Shown: positions 54,597 through 63,540 of the stretch, piece after piece
Layout of the letters: every line of letters begins with the position of its first letter
Position numbering within the stretch: the first letter of the stretch is position 1
NCBI RefSeq assembly: GCF_021390495.1
Contig: NZ_JAJEJP010000002.1
Span: 2,852,001-2,916,000, forward strand
Source: Paraburkholderia sp. ZP32-5
GTDB lineage: Bacteria; Pseudomonadota; Gammaproteobacteria; Burkholderiales; Burkholderiaceae
DNA: 64,000 nucleotides
Reading direction: 5' to 3'
The notes under the pieces: generated by a model
Database searches by the model: none
Seen by the model: only the letters and a program-made list of their open reading frames with translations
What the model was told of the DNA's origin: nothing
Made by a program: the position numbers and the translations under genes

Positions 54597-57496
54597 CCGT
54601 CCCACGCTCCACGCTGCGCCTCCAGTTCCACCGGGGCTTCACGTTCGACGACGCCGCGCGGCACGTCGACTACTTCGCCGCGCTCGGCATCAGCCATCTG
54701 TACGCATCGCCGATCACGACCGCCGAGCCGGGTTCGATGCACGGCTACGACACCGTCGACTACACCCAGGTCAGCGCCGAATGCGGCGGCGAGGAGGGCC
54801 TGAAGCGCCTCGTCGACAAACTGCGCGCGCACGCGATGGGGCTGATCGTCGATATCGTGCCGAACCATATGGGCATCGGCGGCTCGAGCAACGCGTGGTG
54901 GCTCGATATCCTCGAATGGGGGCGCCATAGCGCGTATGCGCGTCATTTCGACGTCGACTGGCATTCGCCCGACCCGGCCTTGCGCGGCAAGGTGCTGCTG
55001 CCGACGCTCGGCGCATCGTACGGCGATGAACTGGCGGCGGCCCGCATCGCGCTGAAGTTCGCGGCGGACAGCGGGCGCTTTTATATCGGCTACGGGCCGC
55101 ACGCGTTTCCGGTGTGCCCGATCGATTACGCGTCGATTCTGCAAAGCGCGGACCGTGCCGACCTGAGCGCGCTCGCCGCGCGTTTCAACGGGCTGACCAC
55201 GCAACCCGCCGATCAGCCGCGCGCCGCCGAAGGGCGCGACGCGTTGCGCGAGTTCGTCGCGCGCGAAGGCAATTCGGCGATCGAGTTCGTGCTGGAAGCG
55301 TATGCGTCGGAGGACCCGGTTCCGCGCGACCGGCTGCATCGGCTGATCGAGCGCCAGCATTTCCGGCTCGCGTGGTGGCGCACCGCGTCCGATGAAGTGA
55401 ACTGGCGGCGCTTCTTCGATATCTCGACTTTGGCGGGCGTGCGCGTCGAGCGGCCCGAGGTGTTCGACGCGGTGCATGCGCTGATTTTTCGTCTGTATCG
55501 CGAAGGGCTGATCGACGGCTTGCGGATCGATCACATCGACGGGCTTGCCGAGCCGCGCGAATATTGCCAGCGGCTGCGGCAACGGCTCACCGAATTGCGC
55601 GATACCGCGCCGTATGTGGTGGTCGAGAAGATTCTCGGCCGCGACGAGCCGCTGCGCGACGACTGGCCTGTCGACGGCACGACCGGCTACGACTTCATGA
55701 ACGACGTGGGCGCACTGCTGCACGATCCGGCCGGCGCGGAGCCGCTGGCGCGGACCTGGGCCGAGTTGACCGGCCGCAGCGCGCAGTTCGCCGACGAAGC
55801 ACTCGCCGCGCGACGCAAGATTCTCGCGGAGAATCTGTCGGCGGAACTGGATCGCGCGGCGCGTTCGTTGCATCGCATCGCGCGCGATTCGCTGTCGACG
55901 CGCGACTTCACGTTCACGACGCTGCGCCGCGTGTTGACCGAACTGGTCGTGCATTTCCCGGTGTATCGGATGTATCCGCAAAACGGCCTGCGCAGCACCA
56001 TCGACAACGTCTATTTCGACGCCGCGCTGGCCGGCGCGCGCGCGACGCTGGCGCGCTCGGATCATGCGGCGCTCGAACGTGTGAATGCGTGGCTCGGCGG
56101 CAGCGCCGAAGAAGCGCCGGCCGCGCGCGCCGGCGCGCCGGCCCAACAGCAAGCGCAAGGCGGCGCGCAGCCGATGCACACGGGTTCGTCGCGGCGCAAC
56201 GCCCAAACGCTGTTTTCGCAGCTGACCGCGCCGCTCGCCGCGAAGGCGATCGAAGACACCGCGTGCTATCGCTATGGCCGTCTGCTGTCGCGCAACGAAG
56301 TCGGCGCGGACCCGGGCGAATTCGCGTTGTCGGTCGAGCAGTTTCACGCGAGCAATCTGGAGCGCGCGCAGCGCTTTCCGCATGCGTTGCTCGCGACGGC
56401 CACACACGATCACAAACGCGGCGAAGACGTGCGGGCGCGGCTCGCAGTGCTGAGCGAGATCGCCGACGACTGGGGCGCGACGTTGCGCGCGTGGTCGACG
56501 TTGAACGCGCCGCAGCGGCGCGCGCTCGACGGCACGCCGATCAGCAGCGTGAGCCAGGACAAGAGCGACGCATGGGCACCCGGCCCCGCCGCCGAGGCGA
56601 TGCTGTATCAGACGCTGGTGGGTTGCTGGCCGCCGGACCTGCGCGCGGACGACGAAGCCGGCGTGAAGGCGCTCGCCGAGCGCGTTGCGCAATGGCAGTT
56701 GAAAGCGCTGCGCGAGGCGAAGCTGCAAACCAGTTGGCTCGCGCCTGATGAAGCGTACGAAGCCGGCTGCCGCGAGTTCCTGTTCGACATCCTCGCGCCG
56801 CAACGGCGCGACGGCTTTCTGAAGGAGCTGTCGGCGTTCGTCGCGCGGGTCGGCCGCGCCGGCGTGCTGAACAGCTTGCAGCAGACCGTGCTGCGGCTCG
56901 CGTCGCCGGGCATTCCGGATATCTATCAGGGCACCGAGTTGTGGGACTTCAGCCTCGTCGATCCCGATAACCGGCGGCCTGTCGATTTCGCGAAACGCGA
57001 GGCCTGGCTCGCGCAGACGCCGCCGTCGGAGTTTCTATCGGACTGGCGTGATGGACGCGTGAAGCTCGCGGTCACTCAGCGTGTGCTCGCGTTGCGCGCG
57101 CATCTGCCTGAGTTGCTGAGTCAGAGTACGTATCTGCCGCTTGCGGTGCGCGGCGCGCATGCGTCGAATGTGATTGCGTTTGCGCGCCGGCATGGCAATG
57201 CGTGGGCCGTGGTGATCGCGAGCCGGCTGGCGGCGGGACTGCTCGGCGCGGATCGTGGCGGTGACGATGGCGGAGATAGCGGCAGCGCTGTGCATCGCGA
57301 TCTGCCGCTCGTCGAGCCGGCGCAATGGGCGGACACAGCGGTCGAGATGCCGGCCGATCTGTCGGCACGCGCGTTGTTCGACTGGCTGAGTCCGGCCGCG
57401 CCGAAGGTCGACGATCACGGGCTGCTGTATCTGCGTGACGCGCTCGCCGCGATGCCGGTTGCGGTGTTGGTAGAGGATGGGGTGCCGCGAAGTTGA
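54593..57496 (+). CDS. treY: Malto-oligosyltrehalose synthase
   Basis: TreY converts the reducing-end alpha-1,4 bond of maltodextrins to the alpha,alpha-1,1 bond, forming malto-oligosyltrehalose. The 967-residue GH13 protein is longer than the ~720-850 common in the family, partly because of Ala/Arg-rich inserts (around 500-530). The N-terminus LRLQFHRGFTFDDAARHVDYFAALGISHLYASPI is diagnostic. Catalytic residues are Asp near 313 (GLRIDHIDGLAEP), Glu near 345 (VVEKILGRDE) and Asp near 605 (TATHDHKRGEDVRAR). It is the last gene of the operon and is convergent with the CBS-domain gene 51 bases on. Confidence 0.95.
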   Translation: MTVPRSTLRLQFHRGFTFDDAARHVDYFAALGISHLYASPITTAEPGSMHGYDTVDYTQVSAECGGEEGLKRLVDKLRAHAMGLIVDIVPNHMGIGGSSNAWWLDILEWGRHSAYARHFDVDWHSPDPALRGKVLLPTLGASYGDELAAARIALKFAADSGRFYIGYGPHAFPVCPIDYASILQSADRADLSALAARFNGLTTQPADQPRAAEGRDALREFVAREGNSAIEFVLEAYASEDPVPRDRLHRLIERQHFRLAWWRTASDEVNWRRFFDISTLAGVRVERPEVFDAVHALIFRLYREGLIDGLRIDHIDGLAEPREYCQRLRQRLTELRDTAPYVVVEKILGRDEPLRDDWPVDGTTGYDFMNDVGALLHDPAGAEPLARTWAELTGRSAQFADEALAARRKILAENLSAELDRAARSLHRIARDSLSTRDFTFTTLRRVLTELVVHFPVYRMYPQNGLRSTIDNVYFDAALAGARATLARSDHAALERVNAWLGGSAEEAPAARAGAPAQQQAQGGAQPMHTGSSRRNAQTLFSQLTAPLAAKAIEDTACYRYGRLLSRNEVGADPGEFALSVEQFHASNLERAQRFPHALLATATHDHKRGEDVRARLAVLSEIADDWGATLRAWSTLNAPQRRALDGTPISSVSQDKSDAWAPGPAAEAMLYQTLVGCWPPDLRADDEAGVKALAERVAQWQLKALREAKLQTSWLAPDEAYEAGCREFLFDILAPQRRDGFLKELSAFVARVGRAGVLNSLQQTVLRLASPGIPDIYQGTELWDFSLVDPDNRRPVDFAKREAWLAQTPPSEFLSDWRDGRVKLAVTQRVLALRAHLPELLSQSTYLPLAVRGAHASNVIAFARRHGNAWAVVIASRLAAGLLGADRGGDDGGDSGSAVHRDLPLVEPAQWADTAVEMPADLSARALFDWLSPAAPKVDDHGLLYLRDALAAMPVAVLVEDGVPRS

Positions 57497-57547
57497 TGGG
57501 GATAGTCGAGACCGGGTGGTCTGGTCGCTATTGAGCTTGATGAAGCC

Positions 57548-58912
57548 TCAACCACCCTCGTCATCGAATATCTTCGGATACACGCGCACGAGCACGATGC
57601 GCGGCCCCTTCATTTTCTTGACCACCACGTCGAAGTGTTCGAATTCGACACGCTGCCCTTCGCTGGGCAGATCGTTGAGCGCCTGGATCACCAGACCGCC
57701 GACGGATTCGGCCTTGCCCTCGTCGATATCGATGCCCAGCGCGCGCTCCAGCGACACCACCGGCAAGCTGCCCTTGCCCATCAGCGTGCCGTCGTCCATG
57801 CGCGTCCAGTCGGCATCGCCCTGGCGAAACTCGTCGTGAATCTGGCCGACCAGCGCGCCGAGCAGATTGTCGAGCGTCAGGAAGCCGATCGGCTTCGCGT
57901 TCTTGTGGCCGACCAGCGCGAAATGCGGGGCGCCCTTGCGAAAGCGGCGGAACAGTTCGAGCGCCGGCATATCCGGCTTCACATACTGCACCGGGCGCAC
58001 GTAGCGCGTCAGATCGTCGAGCGTGCTGCCGGCCTGACGCGCGAGCAAAAGATCTTTCAGATGGATCATGCCGACCACGCGCTCACCCGACGCATCCTCG
58101 AACAACGGATAGCGGCTGAAGCGATGCCGCGCGACGACCTGCATGTTGTCGCGCAACGGCAGATCGCGCCGCAGGCACGCCATTTCATGCGACGGCCGCA
58201 TCAGGTCCGACACGGTCATGCGCGAGAAATCCAGCGAGTGGGCGATCGTGTTCCATTCGTCCTGACTGTATGCGCCATCGGACGCACCGAGTTCGCTCGC
58301 GACCCGCGCGCGGCGGCCGCGCAGGATCAGCTTTAGCTCTTCGGTCGAGTAGTGCGAATCGTGACCCTGGTCGGTGTGCAGCCCGGCGGCCTTCAGCACC
58401 GTGTTCGCGCTCGTGTTGAGCACCCAGATCGCCGGGTACATCGCCCAGTAAAAGCAGAACAGCGGCATCGCGGTCCATAGCGAGATCTTCTCCGCCTCGC
58501 GGATCGCCAGCGACTTCGGCGCGAGTTCGCCGACCACGATATGCAGGAATGAAATGCACGAGAAAGCGAAGAACAGCGAGATGCCGTGAATCAGATCGCT
58601 CGATTCGACGCCGATCACGCGAAACAGCGGCATCAGCAATTGCGCGAACGCCGGTTCGCCGATCCAGCCGAGGCCGAGAGACGCGAGCGTGATGCCAAGC
58701 TGACACGCGGACAGGTATGCATCGAGTTGTCCATGGACCTTCGCGAGCAAACGTCCTCGCATCCCATGCTGGGCTGCGAGGCTTTGCACGCGGGTTTGCC
58801 GCAGTTTCACCAGACCGAATTCGGCGGCGACGAAAAAGCCGTTGAGGGCAACCAGAAACAATGCACCGATAAGGGCGACAACCTGGATCAAAGCGAGGGG
58901 CTCCGGCAACAA
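57548..58912 (-). CDS. Hemolysin-family CNNM/CBS-domain transporter-like protein (DUF21, CorC-type)
   Basis: The 454-residue protein has an N-terminal DUF21/CNNM membrane domain (three to four helices, residues ~1-190). Two CBS domains (about 215-345, including YPLFEDASGERVVGMIHLKDLLL) and a C-terminal CorC_HlyC domain (ASFL... -type segment around 365-450, SVGGLVIQALNDLPSEGQRVEFEHFDVVV) follow. Members act in magnesium or other divalent-cation efflux; the hemolysin name is historical. It lies convergent with treY and upstream, on the same strand, of nothing closely linked. The start is the first ATG. Confidence 0.9.
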   Translation of the reverse strand: MLPEPLALIQVVALIGALFLVALNGFFVAAEFGLVKLRQTRVQSLAAQHGMRGRLLAKVHGQLDAYLSACQLGITLASLGLGWIGEPAFAQLLMPLFRVIGVESSDLIHGISLFFAFSCISFLHIVVGELAPKSLAIREAEKISLWTAMPLFCFYWAMYPAIWVLNTSANTVLKAAGLHTDQGHDSHYSTEELKLILRGRRARVASELGASDGAYSQDEWNTIAHSLDFSRMTVSDLMRPSHEMACLRRDLPLRDNMQVVARHRFSRYPLFEDASGERVVGMIHLKDLLLARQAGSTLDDLTRYVRPVQYVKPDMPALELFRRFRKGAPHFALVGHKNAKPIGFLTLDNLLGALVGQIHDEFRQGDADWTRMDDGTLMGKGSLPVVSLERALGIDIDEGKAESVGGLVIQALNDLPSEGQRVEFEHFDVVVKKMKGPRIVLVRVYPKIFDDEGG

Positions 58913-58997
58913 AAGTTGTCAGTATAGAGGGCGAAAGCTCGTTGAAAAGTTAATCACGCGCGAATGTCGAGCCACACCGCGCGTTCGTGCACGGCGC

Positions 58998-59831
58998 TCA
59001 TTTCGGCGCGGACGCGGTGAGCGGTATGCGCAGTGCGAGCGTGGCGGTGCTGGGGCGGCCGTTCTGTGCGGCCGCCTCGCCCGCTTCCACCGCGTCGCCT
59101 TGCTCGAAGCTGCCGCCGTGCGCTTCGGCGACGCGCTTGCACAGCGCGAATACCCAGGCGATGCGCTTGGCCTCGCGCGGCTCGCCGGCCTGCCTGCGCG
59201 CAAACGCTTCGAGCATATGCGGTAATGCGGCGTCGTTGAGCGCCTGGCTCGGCTCATACGCGACGCTCACATGCCATGCGCCGGTGTCCGCGCGCGTGGC
59301 CAGCGCGACCTCGGCGCCGCGCGTGCTCGCTTCGACCGCGAAGGTGAGCATCAGCCACAAGGCAGCGGTTAGACGCTCGCGGTCGCCGTTCAACTGCTCG
59401 GTGGCGAGCTGCGAGTCGAGCCTGAGTTCGACGCCGCGCGAGCGGGCGAGTCCGCTACGCACCTCCTCGATGGTTTCATCGAGCAGCGGATGCAGTGGGA
59501 ACGGCGCATACGCGAGCACCAGCGCTTTCGTTTCGGCGCGCGTCGTGTCGACGATCGTTTCGAGCAGCTTCACCTGCTGATCGACGCCGCTGCGAATCCC
59601 GGTGATCGCGCGCTGCGAATTGGGGTCGTTCGCATCGAGCTTGCGTTCGAGCACGTACGCCCAGCTATGGATCGCATTCAATGGACCGCGCAGATCGTGC
59701 GACACCAGCGACAACACATGATCGCGCATGAATAACGCGGTTTCGGCGCGCAGACGCGCGCTGCGTTCGGAGATGACGAGGCCAGCAGTTGCCGGCTGGG
59801 CGCCAGCAATCCCAGTTGAAGACGTTGTCAC
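58998..59831 (-). CDS. Histidine-kinase-like protein with degenerate ATPase domain
   Basis: The 277-residue soluble protein has a HisKA helix with the phospho-acceptor His45 intact (SLVSHDLRGPLNAIHSW). A HATPase region follows from about 110, but its key motifs are altered. The two Asn of the N box are replaced (Leu160 and Phe164 in ALWLMLTFAVEAS), no DxGxG G1 box is seen (AYEPSQAL there), and the G2 box is lost (AKRIAWVFALCKRVAEAHGG). It probably cannot bind ATP normally and may be a phosphotransfer or scaffolding protein. A GTG start at 59831 fits a TATAAT at 59880-59875 and AGAGG just upstream; an ATG at 59876 would lie in that -10 box. Confidence 0.65.
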   Translation of the reverse strand: MTTSSTGIAGAQPATAGLVISERSARLRAETALFMRDHVLSLVSHDLRGPLNAIHSWAYVLERKLDANDPNSQRAITGIRSGVDQQVKLLETIVDTTRAETKALVLAYAPFPLHPLLDETIEEVRSGLARSRGVELRLDSQLATEQLNGDRERLTAALWLMLTFAVEASTRGAEVALATRADTGAWHVSVAYEPSQALNDAALPHMLEAFARRQAGEPREAKRIAWVFALCKRVAEAHGGSFEQGDAVEAGEAAAQNGRPSTATLALRIPLTASAPK

Positions 59832-59874
59832 GGTCGAGCCTCTCAGGCAATGCTGGATGATGGAAGGAAGCCTC

Positions 59875-59880
59875 ATTATA
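59875..59880 (-). promoter_or_regulatory. -10 box upstream of the degenerate kinase gene
   Basis: A consensus TATAAT is present on the minus strand 44 bases before the GTG start. No clear -35 element sits 16-18 bp upstream, so it is a partial promoter call that also helps choose the start codon. Confidence 0.4.
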
Positions 59881-60008
59881 GGCATCCCGTCCGGCCCGGC
59901 CAGCCTGGCCGAACGGCCAACAGCGCCGCAATCCGCGTGCCACGCGGGCACCCACGACAAGGCCCGACAATCGTCCGCAATACTCGGGCGATGGGGCATC
60001 AACCCGCC

Positions 60009-60014
60009 TACAAT
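60009..60014 (+). promoter_or_regulatory. -10-like box upstream of the FKBP gene
   Basis: TACAAT (five of six consensus bases) lies 33 bases before the FKBP start codon. There is no clear -35 element at the usual distance, so confidence is low. Confidence 0.35.
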
Positions 60015-60047
60015 GTCGGTTTTACGTTTTGATCAAAGGAGCGACGC

Positions 60048-60389
60048 ATGTCGACTGTGACGACCGAATCCGGCCTGAAATACGAAGACCTCGTGGAAGG
60101 CACCGGCGCCGAGGCAGTAGCCGGCAAGACCGTGACCGTGCACTACACGGGCTGGCTCACCGACGGCCAGAAGTTCGACTCGAGCAAGGACCGCAACGAC
60201 CCGTTCGCGTTCGTGCTGGGCGGCGGCATGGTCATCAAGGGCTGGGACGAAGGCGTGCAAGGTATGAAGGTCGGCGGCACGCGCAAGCTGACCATTCCGC
60301 CGCAACTCGGCTACGGCGTGCGCGGCGCGGGCGGCGTGATTCCGCCGAATGCGACGCTGGTGTTCGAAGTCGAACTGCTCGAAGTCTGA
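60048..60389 (+). CDS. FKBP-type peptidyl-prolyl cis-trans isomerase
   Basis: The 113-residue cytoplasmic protein is a single FKBP domain that speeds proline isomerisation in protein folding. The fold markers are [18 protein letters not shown], the active-site region [25 protein letters not shown], and [28 protein letters not shown]. The aromatic pocket residues (Tyr, Phe, Trp) are present. There is no signal peptide. AAAGGAG precedes the ATG. Confidence 0.95.
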   Translation: MSTVTTESGLKYEDLVEGTGAEAVAGKTVTVHYTGWLTDGQKFDSSKDRNDPFAFVLGGGMVIKGWDEGVQGMKVGGTRKLTIPPQLGYGVRGAGGVIPPNATLVFEVELLEV

Positions 60390-60422
60390 GCTGGGCGTTT
60401 TAGCCCGACCTAAGCTGTTTTT

Positions 60423-61202
60423 GTGAGCCACGCCGCCGTCACCGCCCCTAACGTTTCGCTGCGCTGCTATGGCGCGGTCGAAGCGTCGGACGTGCATGAT
60501 TTTCATCAGGTCGTGCTCGGGCTCGACGGCGCGATGGTGATGGCGGTAGACGGCGTCGCGCAGCAGATCGACGCCGGCTCCGCATGGCTGATCCCGGCCG
60601 GCGCGCGGCACGACTACGCGGGCGTCGGCTCGAACCGGCAACTGGTGCTCGACTTGCCGGCCACGTCGTTGGCCGTACCGGAGCGGCTCTTCGAGCGCGC
60701 GCGGGCTGTGACCGTCGATGCGTCGGTCGCGCAGCTCGTGCATCGGATCGCCGCGCATGCGGCGGGCGGCGCCGAGGGCGATGCCGTCGACAATCGTCGC
60801 TTTCATTGGGATGCCGCGGCGCGTCTTGGCGCAGCGCTCGTCGCCGATCGCGGTGCGCTCGCCGGCACTCAAGCCGAGGGCGCCGGTCTCGATTTCGCGC
60901 GCATCGACCACTGGCTACGCGCGCATTTGTCGGAACCGCTGCGTATCGCAGACCTCGCCGCGCATTGCGGCTTCGGTATGCGGCGCTTTCATCAGCTTTT
61001 TATCGACGCGTTTGGCGAAACGCCGCATCGCTATTTGCAGCGACTGCGGCTCGATACGTCGATCACGCTGCTTGCGGATCCGCGTCTGTCATTGACGGAT
61101 ATTGCGCTCGATATCGGTTTTGGCGATCAGAGTGCTTATACGCATGCATTCACAAGACGCTTCGGGCTGGCGCCCGGGCAATGGCGGGCGTTGAGGCATT
61201 GA
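60423..61202 (+). CDS. AraC-family transcriptional regulator
   Basis: The 259-residue protein has an N-terminal cupin-like AraC_binding region (AWLIPAGARHDYAGVG near 56-71) and a C-terminal double helix-turn-helix: LRIADLAAHCGFGMRRFHQLFIDAFGETPHRYLQRLRLD then LTDIALDIGFGDQSAYTHAFTRRFGLAPGQWR. The effector and targets are unknown. The start is a GTG at 60423 without a strong ribosome site, 33 bases after the FKBP stop, so it may be partly co-transcribed with it. A strong bidirectional terminator follows. Confidence 0.88.
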   Translation: MSHAAVTAPNVSLRCYGAVEASDVHDFHQVVLGLDGAMVMAVDGVAQQIDAGSAWLIPAGARHDYAGVGSNRQLVLDLPATSLAVPERLFERARAVTVDASVAQLVHRIAAHAAGGAEGDAVDNRRFHWDAAARLGAALVADRGALAGTQAEGAGLDFARIDHWLRAHLSEPLRIADLAAHCGFGMRRFHQLFIDAFGETPHRYLQRLRLDTSITLLADPRLSLTDIALDIGFGDQSAYTHAFTRRFGLAPGQWRALRH

Positions 61203-61243
61203 GGGTTGGCGCGGCATGGTGTACCGCGGCGCGGGATGGCAGC

Positions 61244-61281
61244 AAAAAGCCCGCTTCTGCGTCAGCATAAGCGGGCTTTTT
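61244..61281. terminator. Bidirectional rho-independent terminator between araC-type gene and purF
   Basis: AAAAAGCCCGCTT (61244-61256) pairs perfectly with AAGCGGGCTTTTT (61269-61281) around a 12-base loop. The A and T tracts make it work on both strands, ending the AraC-type regulator gene on plus and purF on minus. Confidence 0.92.
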
Positions 61282-61341
61282 CATGTGCGGAAAAGCGGGG
61301 GCGGGAGCGAATGACCGCAGCGTTCCGCCCCCGATGCTTGC

Positions 61342-62892
61342 TCAATTCACCGACAGTTGCAGATGCAGCTGCGAACGCGCCGGGGCGCCACCGTCGATTG
61401 CCTCGCTCGCGGCATCGCGATCCGATTGCGACGACGGCGCAAGACGCGCGCGTTCGATGCGATCGAGGTACTCGGTCGTCACGTCGCCAGTTACGTAGTT
61501 GCCGTCGAAGCACGATGCCTCGAATTCCTTCAGCGCCGGGTTGATGTCGCGCACCGCCTGCTTCAGCGCATCGACGTCCTGATACACGAGGTGATCGGCG
61601 CCGATCATGCGCGCGACTTCCTCGTCCGAACGGCCATGCGCGACGAGTTCGCCGCGCGTCGGCATATCGATGCCGTACACGTTCGGGAACTTCACCGGCG
61701 GCGCCGCCGACGCGAAAATCACCTTATTCGCGCCCGCATCGCGCGCCATCTGCACGATTTCATGCGACGTGGTGCCGCGCACGATCGAGTCGTCGACGAT
61801 CAGCACGTTCTTGCCCTTGAACTCGATGCCCATCGCGTTCAGCTTCTGGCGCACCGACTTCTTGCGCACCGCCTGGCCCGGCATGATGAAGGTGCGGCCC
61901 ACATAGCGGTTCTTGAAGAAGCCCTCGCGATACTCAACGCCCAGCTTCTTCGCGACCTGCATCGCGGCCGGGCGAGACGAGTCGGGAATCGGCATCACGA
62001 CGTCGATCGCGACGTCGGGCAGCTCGCGGCGGACCTTCTCGGCGAGATAGTCGCCCATGCGCAGACGCACGTTATAGACCGGCACGCCATCCAGCACCGA
62101 ATCCGGACGCGCCAGATACACGAGTTCGAAAATGCACGGGTTCAGGCTCGGCGTCGTCGCGCACTGCTGCGAGTGCAGATTGCCTTCGGCGTCGATAAAA
62201 ATCGCCTCGCCCGGCTGCACGTCACGCACGAATTCGAAACCGATACCTTCGATTGCCACCGATTCCGACGCCAGCATCCATTCGACGCCTTCAGCCGTTT
62301 CCAGCTTGCCGATACACAGCGGACGGATACCGAACGGGTCACGCACTCCGAGCAGGCCGTAACCGGCGATCAGCGCGACGATCGCATACGAGCCGCGCAC
62401 CCGCCGATGCACGCCCGACACCGCCTTGAACAGCGCGGCCGGATCGAGCTGCAGGCCCGAACTCGACAACTGCAATTCGTGCGCGAACACGTTGAGCAGC
62501 ACTTCGGTATCGGAATTGGTGTTCACGTGGCGCCGATCGATGCGGAACATCTCATCTTTCAGTTGTTGCCAGTTGGTCAGATTGCCGTTGTGCGCGAGGA
62601 TCAGGCCGAACGGAGCGTTCACGTAGAACGGCTGCGCTTCTTCTTCGCTCGATGCGGAACCGGCGGTCGGATAGCGGACCTGGCCGATACCAGTCGTGCC
62701 CGGCAGGCTGCGCATGTTGCGCGTGCGGAACACGTCGCGCACCATGCCGTTGGCCTTGTGCATGTGGAAATTGCTGCCGTTCGCCGTCGCGATGCCGGCG
62801 GCATCCTGACCGCGGTGCTGCAGCAGCAGCAGGCTGTCATAGATCAGCTGGTTGACCGGAGAATGGGAAACTACGCCTACGATGCCGCACAT
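61342..62892 (-). CDS. purF: Amidophosphoribosyltransferase
   Basis: PurF makes 5-phosphoribosylamine from PRPP and glutamine, the first step of purine synthesis. The 516-residue protein starts MCGIVGVVSH, so Cys2 becomes the N-terminal nucleophile of the glutaminase domain. The glutaminase half has RYPTAGSASSEEEAQPF and LAHNGNLTNW. The phosphoribosyltransferase half has the PRPP loop VLIVDDSIVRGTTS. GAAGGA lies just before the ATG at 62892; the longer frame to 62952 would hide Cys2 and is wrong. It lies downstream of cvpA on the same strand, as in many proteobacteria. Confidence 0.98.
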   Translation of the reverse strand: MCGIVGVVSHSPVNQLIYDSLLLLQHRGQDAAGIATANGSNFHMHKANGMVRDVFRTRNMRSLPGTTGIGQVRYPTAGSASSEEEAQPFYVNAPFGLILAHNGNLTNWQQLKDEMFRIDRRHVNTNSDTEVLLNVFAHELQLSSSGLQLDPAALFKAVSGVHRRVRGSYAIVALIAGYGLLGVRDPFGIRPLCIGKLETAEGVEWMLASESVAIEGIGFEFVRDVQPGEAIFIDAEGNLHSQQCATTPSLNPCIFELVYLARPDSVLDGVPVYNVRLRMGDYLAEKVRRELPDVAIDVVMPIPDSSRPAAMQVAKKLGVEYREGFFKNRYVGRTFIMPGQAVRKKSVRQKLNAMGIEFKGKNVLIVDDSIVRGTTSHEIVQMARDAGANKVIFASAAPPVKFPNVYGIDMPTRGELVAHGRSDEEVARMIGADHLVYQDVDALKQAVRDINPALKEFEASCFDGNYVTGDVTTEYLDRIERARLAPSSQSDRDAASEAIDGGAPARSQLHLQLSVN

Positions 62893-62981
62893 GGCATGTC
62901 CTTCAAAGGTACGAAATTCGTGATGGCAACCGGTGCCTGTGACCGCGTACACCCGCTGACGCGGCGGTACGCGTTACGACG

Positions 62982-63533
62982 TCAAGGCAGCCGGCGTGCG
63001 CCGGAGTCCTGTTGCGCATTGCTTTCGGTGCCCGGATCGTCCACATGGACGTATGCGGCGAGCGCCTCGGGAAGCAACGGTTTCATTGCACGCACGCCTT
63101 CGACCGCATACGGACGAAGCAGCGCGTTGCGCCAGAATTCCTGTTTGGGCAATTCGGTCAAGCCTGCGAGGGCGACCAGAATTAGCACCAGAACGACCCC
63201 GCGTACGAGGCCGAACATCAAACCAAGCGAGCGGTCTGCGCCGCCGAGCCCCGTGACCTGCACGAGGCGGCTGAGCAATGCGCTGACCACGCTCGCGACC
63301 AGCACGACGCCGATCACGATGAGCGAGAAAGCCAGCAGCCACTGGGTCAACGCACCACCCGGCCAGTTGGACGGGATGTAAGGGACAACATAGCCGACAA
63401 ACTCGCAAGCCAGAAAAAACGCCGCGACCCAGCCGATCAGGCCAAACACTTCCGACAGCAGACCGCGCCAGGCGCCGCGCAGTGCCGACAAGCCAATCAC
63501 CGCCATTACAGCGTAGTCGAACGCAGTGAACAT
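62982..63533 (-). CDS. cvpA: CvpA-family inner-membrane protein
   Basis: The 183-residue protein has four hydrophobic helices and the CvpA opening FTAFDYAVMAVIGLSALRGAWRGLLSEVFGLIGWVAAF. It was named for colicin V production in E. coli but acts more widely in membrane and envelope stress. The gene order SPOR protein, cvpA, purF on the minus strand is the conserved dedD-cvpA-purF arrangement. Its start is seven bases after the SPOR-protein stop, so they share a transcript. Confidence 0.92.
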   Translation of the reverse strand: MFTAFDYAVMAVIGLSALRGAWRGLLSEVFGLIGWVAAFFLACEFVGYVVPYIPSNWPGGALTQWLLAFSLIVIGVVLVASVVSALLSRLVQVTGLGGADRSLGLMFGLVRGVVLVLILVALAGLTELPKQEFWRNALLRPYAVEGVRAMKPLLPEALAAYVHVDDPGTESNAQQDSGARRLP

Positions 63534-63540
63534 CGCTGGC

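Noticed and set aside
54371..56803. 810-codon open frame antisense to treY and the end of malQ
   Set aside because: Same reason: composition shadow of treY, no family resemblance, no ribosome site.
58998..60002. Longer 334-codon form of the degenerate kinase
   Set aside because: The first 57 codons cover a consensus TATAAT at 59875-59880 and show no conserved sequence; the GTG at 59831 has an AGAGG site.
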